The notes beneath the pieces were generated by a model. That model did not search any database. It was not told the DNA's origin and saw only the letters and a list, made by a program, of their open reading frames with translations. A DNA stretch of 12,694 nucleotides from Fimbriimonadaceae bacterium (lineage in GTDB: Bacteria > Armatimonadota > Fimbriimonadia > Fimbriimonadales > Fimbriimonadaceae), in assembly GCA_014380605.1 (NCBI GenBank), contig JACMJO010000044.1:1-12694 (forward strand), read 5' to 3'. Made by a program: the position numbers and the translations under genes. Shown here piece by piece: positions 12,136 through 12,694 of the stretch. Each line of letters opens with the position of its first letter. Position 1 is the first letter of the stretch.

Positions 12136-12694
12136 CTATCTCATGTAGAAGTCCAGCGACTCTTCAAGCCGAACAGGGTCCAAGACCTCATCCGCAACGG
12201 TAATCGCTAAGGCAGATTGGACTTCCCAAAACTCAGCGGAGCCTCGCAACCTTGTCAAGAAGTCGAGAGCCTCGTCTGAGTTTTCAAACAAACACGACCC
12301 TTCTTCTTGCCTCAGATAGTCTAGGAATCCGTGTCGTCCTTCTGCCACGACGGGCACGCCGCAGCTTTGGGCCTCTAAGGTCACCCGGCAGAACGCTTCG
12401 AACCAATCTGGATGTGCCCAATAGTGAAAGGCGTGCAGCGTATTCAGAAAGTCCTCTGGCGCTTCCTGATTAACATCCAGCAAATCAAGATTGGGATGGT
12501 TGCCAAGACCCCACCCCTTCGCCTCGCAGCCCATGATTCGGACACGAAAGCCTTGGTCGAGCAGGTTCCGAAAGAATGCAGGATCATCCGGATGGTGCTT
12601 TGACCAGTCGTCCCGGCCCATCCGGCCAACCGTAAAAGTCCAGGATCGATTTGGTTTTGGTCTAAAACGCTCCCGGCTGATCGGAGATATGTGA
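12136..12694 (-). CDS. GT4-type glycosyltransferase (tandem paralogue B, 5' end off right edge)
   Basis: Only the C-terminal 185 codons are present; the frame stays open to the right edge, so the true start is outside. An ATG at 12621 is internal. The visible part reads HISPISRERF, then FTVGRMGRDDWSKHHPDDP, matching HESPIELDRF and FTIGRLSRDVPEKHHPDDP of the neighbouring gene. The EX7E motif is conserved in EAFCRVTLEAQSCGVPVVAE. This is the nucleotide-sugar-binding half of a GT-B enzyme. It is followed after 4 nt by the paralogue at 11178-12131, so the two form an operon. Similarity is limited to motif blocks, so the duplication is old and specificities have probably diverged. Donor and acceptor are unknown. 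Confidence 0.82.
   Translation of the reverse strand, partial: HISPISRERFRPKPNRSWTFTVGRMGRDDWSKHHPDDPAFFRNLLDQGFRVRIMGCEAKGWGLGNHPNLDLLDVNQEAPEDFLNTLHAFHYWAHPDWFEAFCRVTLEAQSCGVPVVAEGRHGFLDYLRQEEGSCLFENSDEALDFLTRLRGSAEFWEVQSALAITVADEVLDPVRLEESLDFYMR

Noticed and set aside
1..12694. CRISPR arrays, insertion sequences, tRNA or rRNA genes
   Set aside because: No regularly spaced direct repeats, transposase-like frames with terminal repeats, or tRNA/rRNA-like sequences were recognised. No covariance-model search could be run.

Overview
This 12.7 kb window looks like an ordinary chromosomal segment of a diderm bacterium of moderate GC content. It contains no mobile element, CRISPR array, rRNA or tRNA that I can see. 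My best guess is Armatimonadota (Fimbriimonadia-like). That rests on the mix of PEP-CTERM surface proteins, a zinc-ribbon/double-FHA protein, a TrmB regulator, a PagL-like outer-membrane protein and start regions that mostly lack Shine-Dalgarno sequences. No phylogenetic marker was tested, so this is an inference.

Layout. Positions 1-41 (minus) hold the first codons of a secreted protein that runs off the left edge. Next are a flavin nitroreductase (minus) and a GNAT acetyltransferase (plus), divergent across only 20 bp. A GH29 alpha-L-fucosidase and the ribosome-assembly GTPase Der follow (both minus), separated by a perfect 16-bp-arm palindrome. A PagL-like lipid A deacylase family protein (plus) converges on a TrmB-type regulator (minus); their stop codons share one CTAG. 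An unusual palindromic array of 8-bp units (5636-5707) lies between the TrmB gene and a PP2C phosphatase gene. That phosphatase is the second gene of a tight two-gene operon behind a zinc-ribbon/double-FHA protein, so it is a phosphothreonine signalling unit. Two paralogous PEP-CTERM proteins come next, with a nearly identical 21-bp motif upstream of both. The right third has a DUF167 (YggU-type) gene overlapping a DivIVA-domain gene, then purK, then two tandem GT4 glycosyltransferases. The second of these runs off the right edge.

How the genes relate. Clear functional units are FHA plus PP2C (reversible Ser/Thr phosphorylation; the kinase is not in the window), divIVA plus DUF167 (a conserved cell-division neighbourhood) and the glycosyltransferase pair (surface glycan). 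The envelope theme recurs in the PagL-like protein, the PEP-CTERM proteins and the glycosyltransferases. The rest are housekeeping or metabolic genes.

The most interesting signal is regulatory. Seven of about twelve genes that should have their own promoter carry a TANNNT (-10-like) hexamer exactly 6 or 9 nt before the ATG, with no Shine-Dalgarno. This suggests widespread leaderless or near-leaderless transcription. The intergenic gaps are all short (largest 217 bp, 8190-8406, described below), so no stretch over 300 bases lacks a gene.
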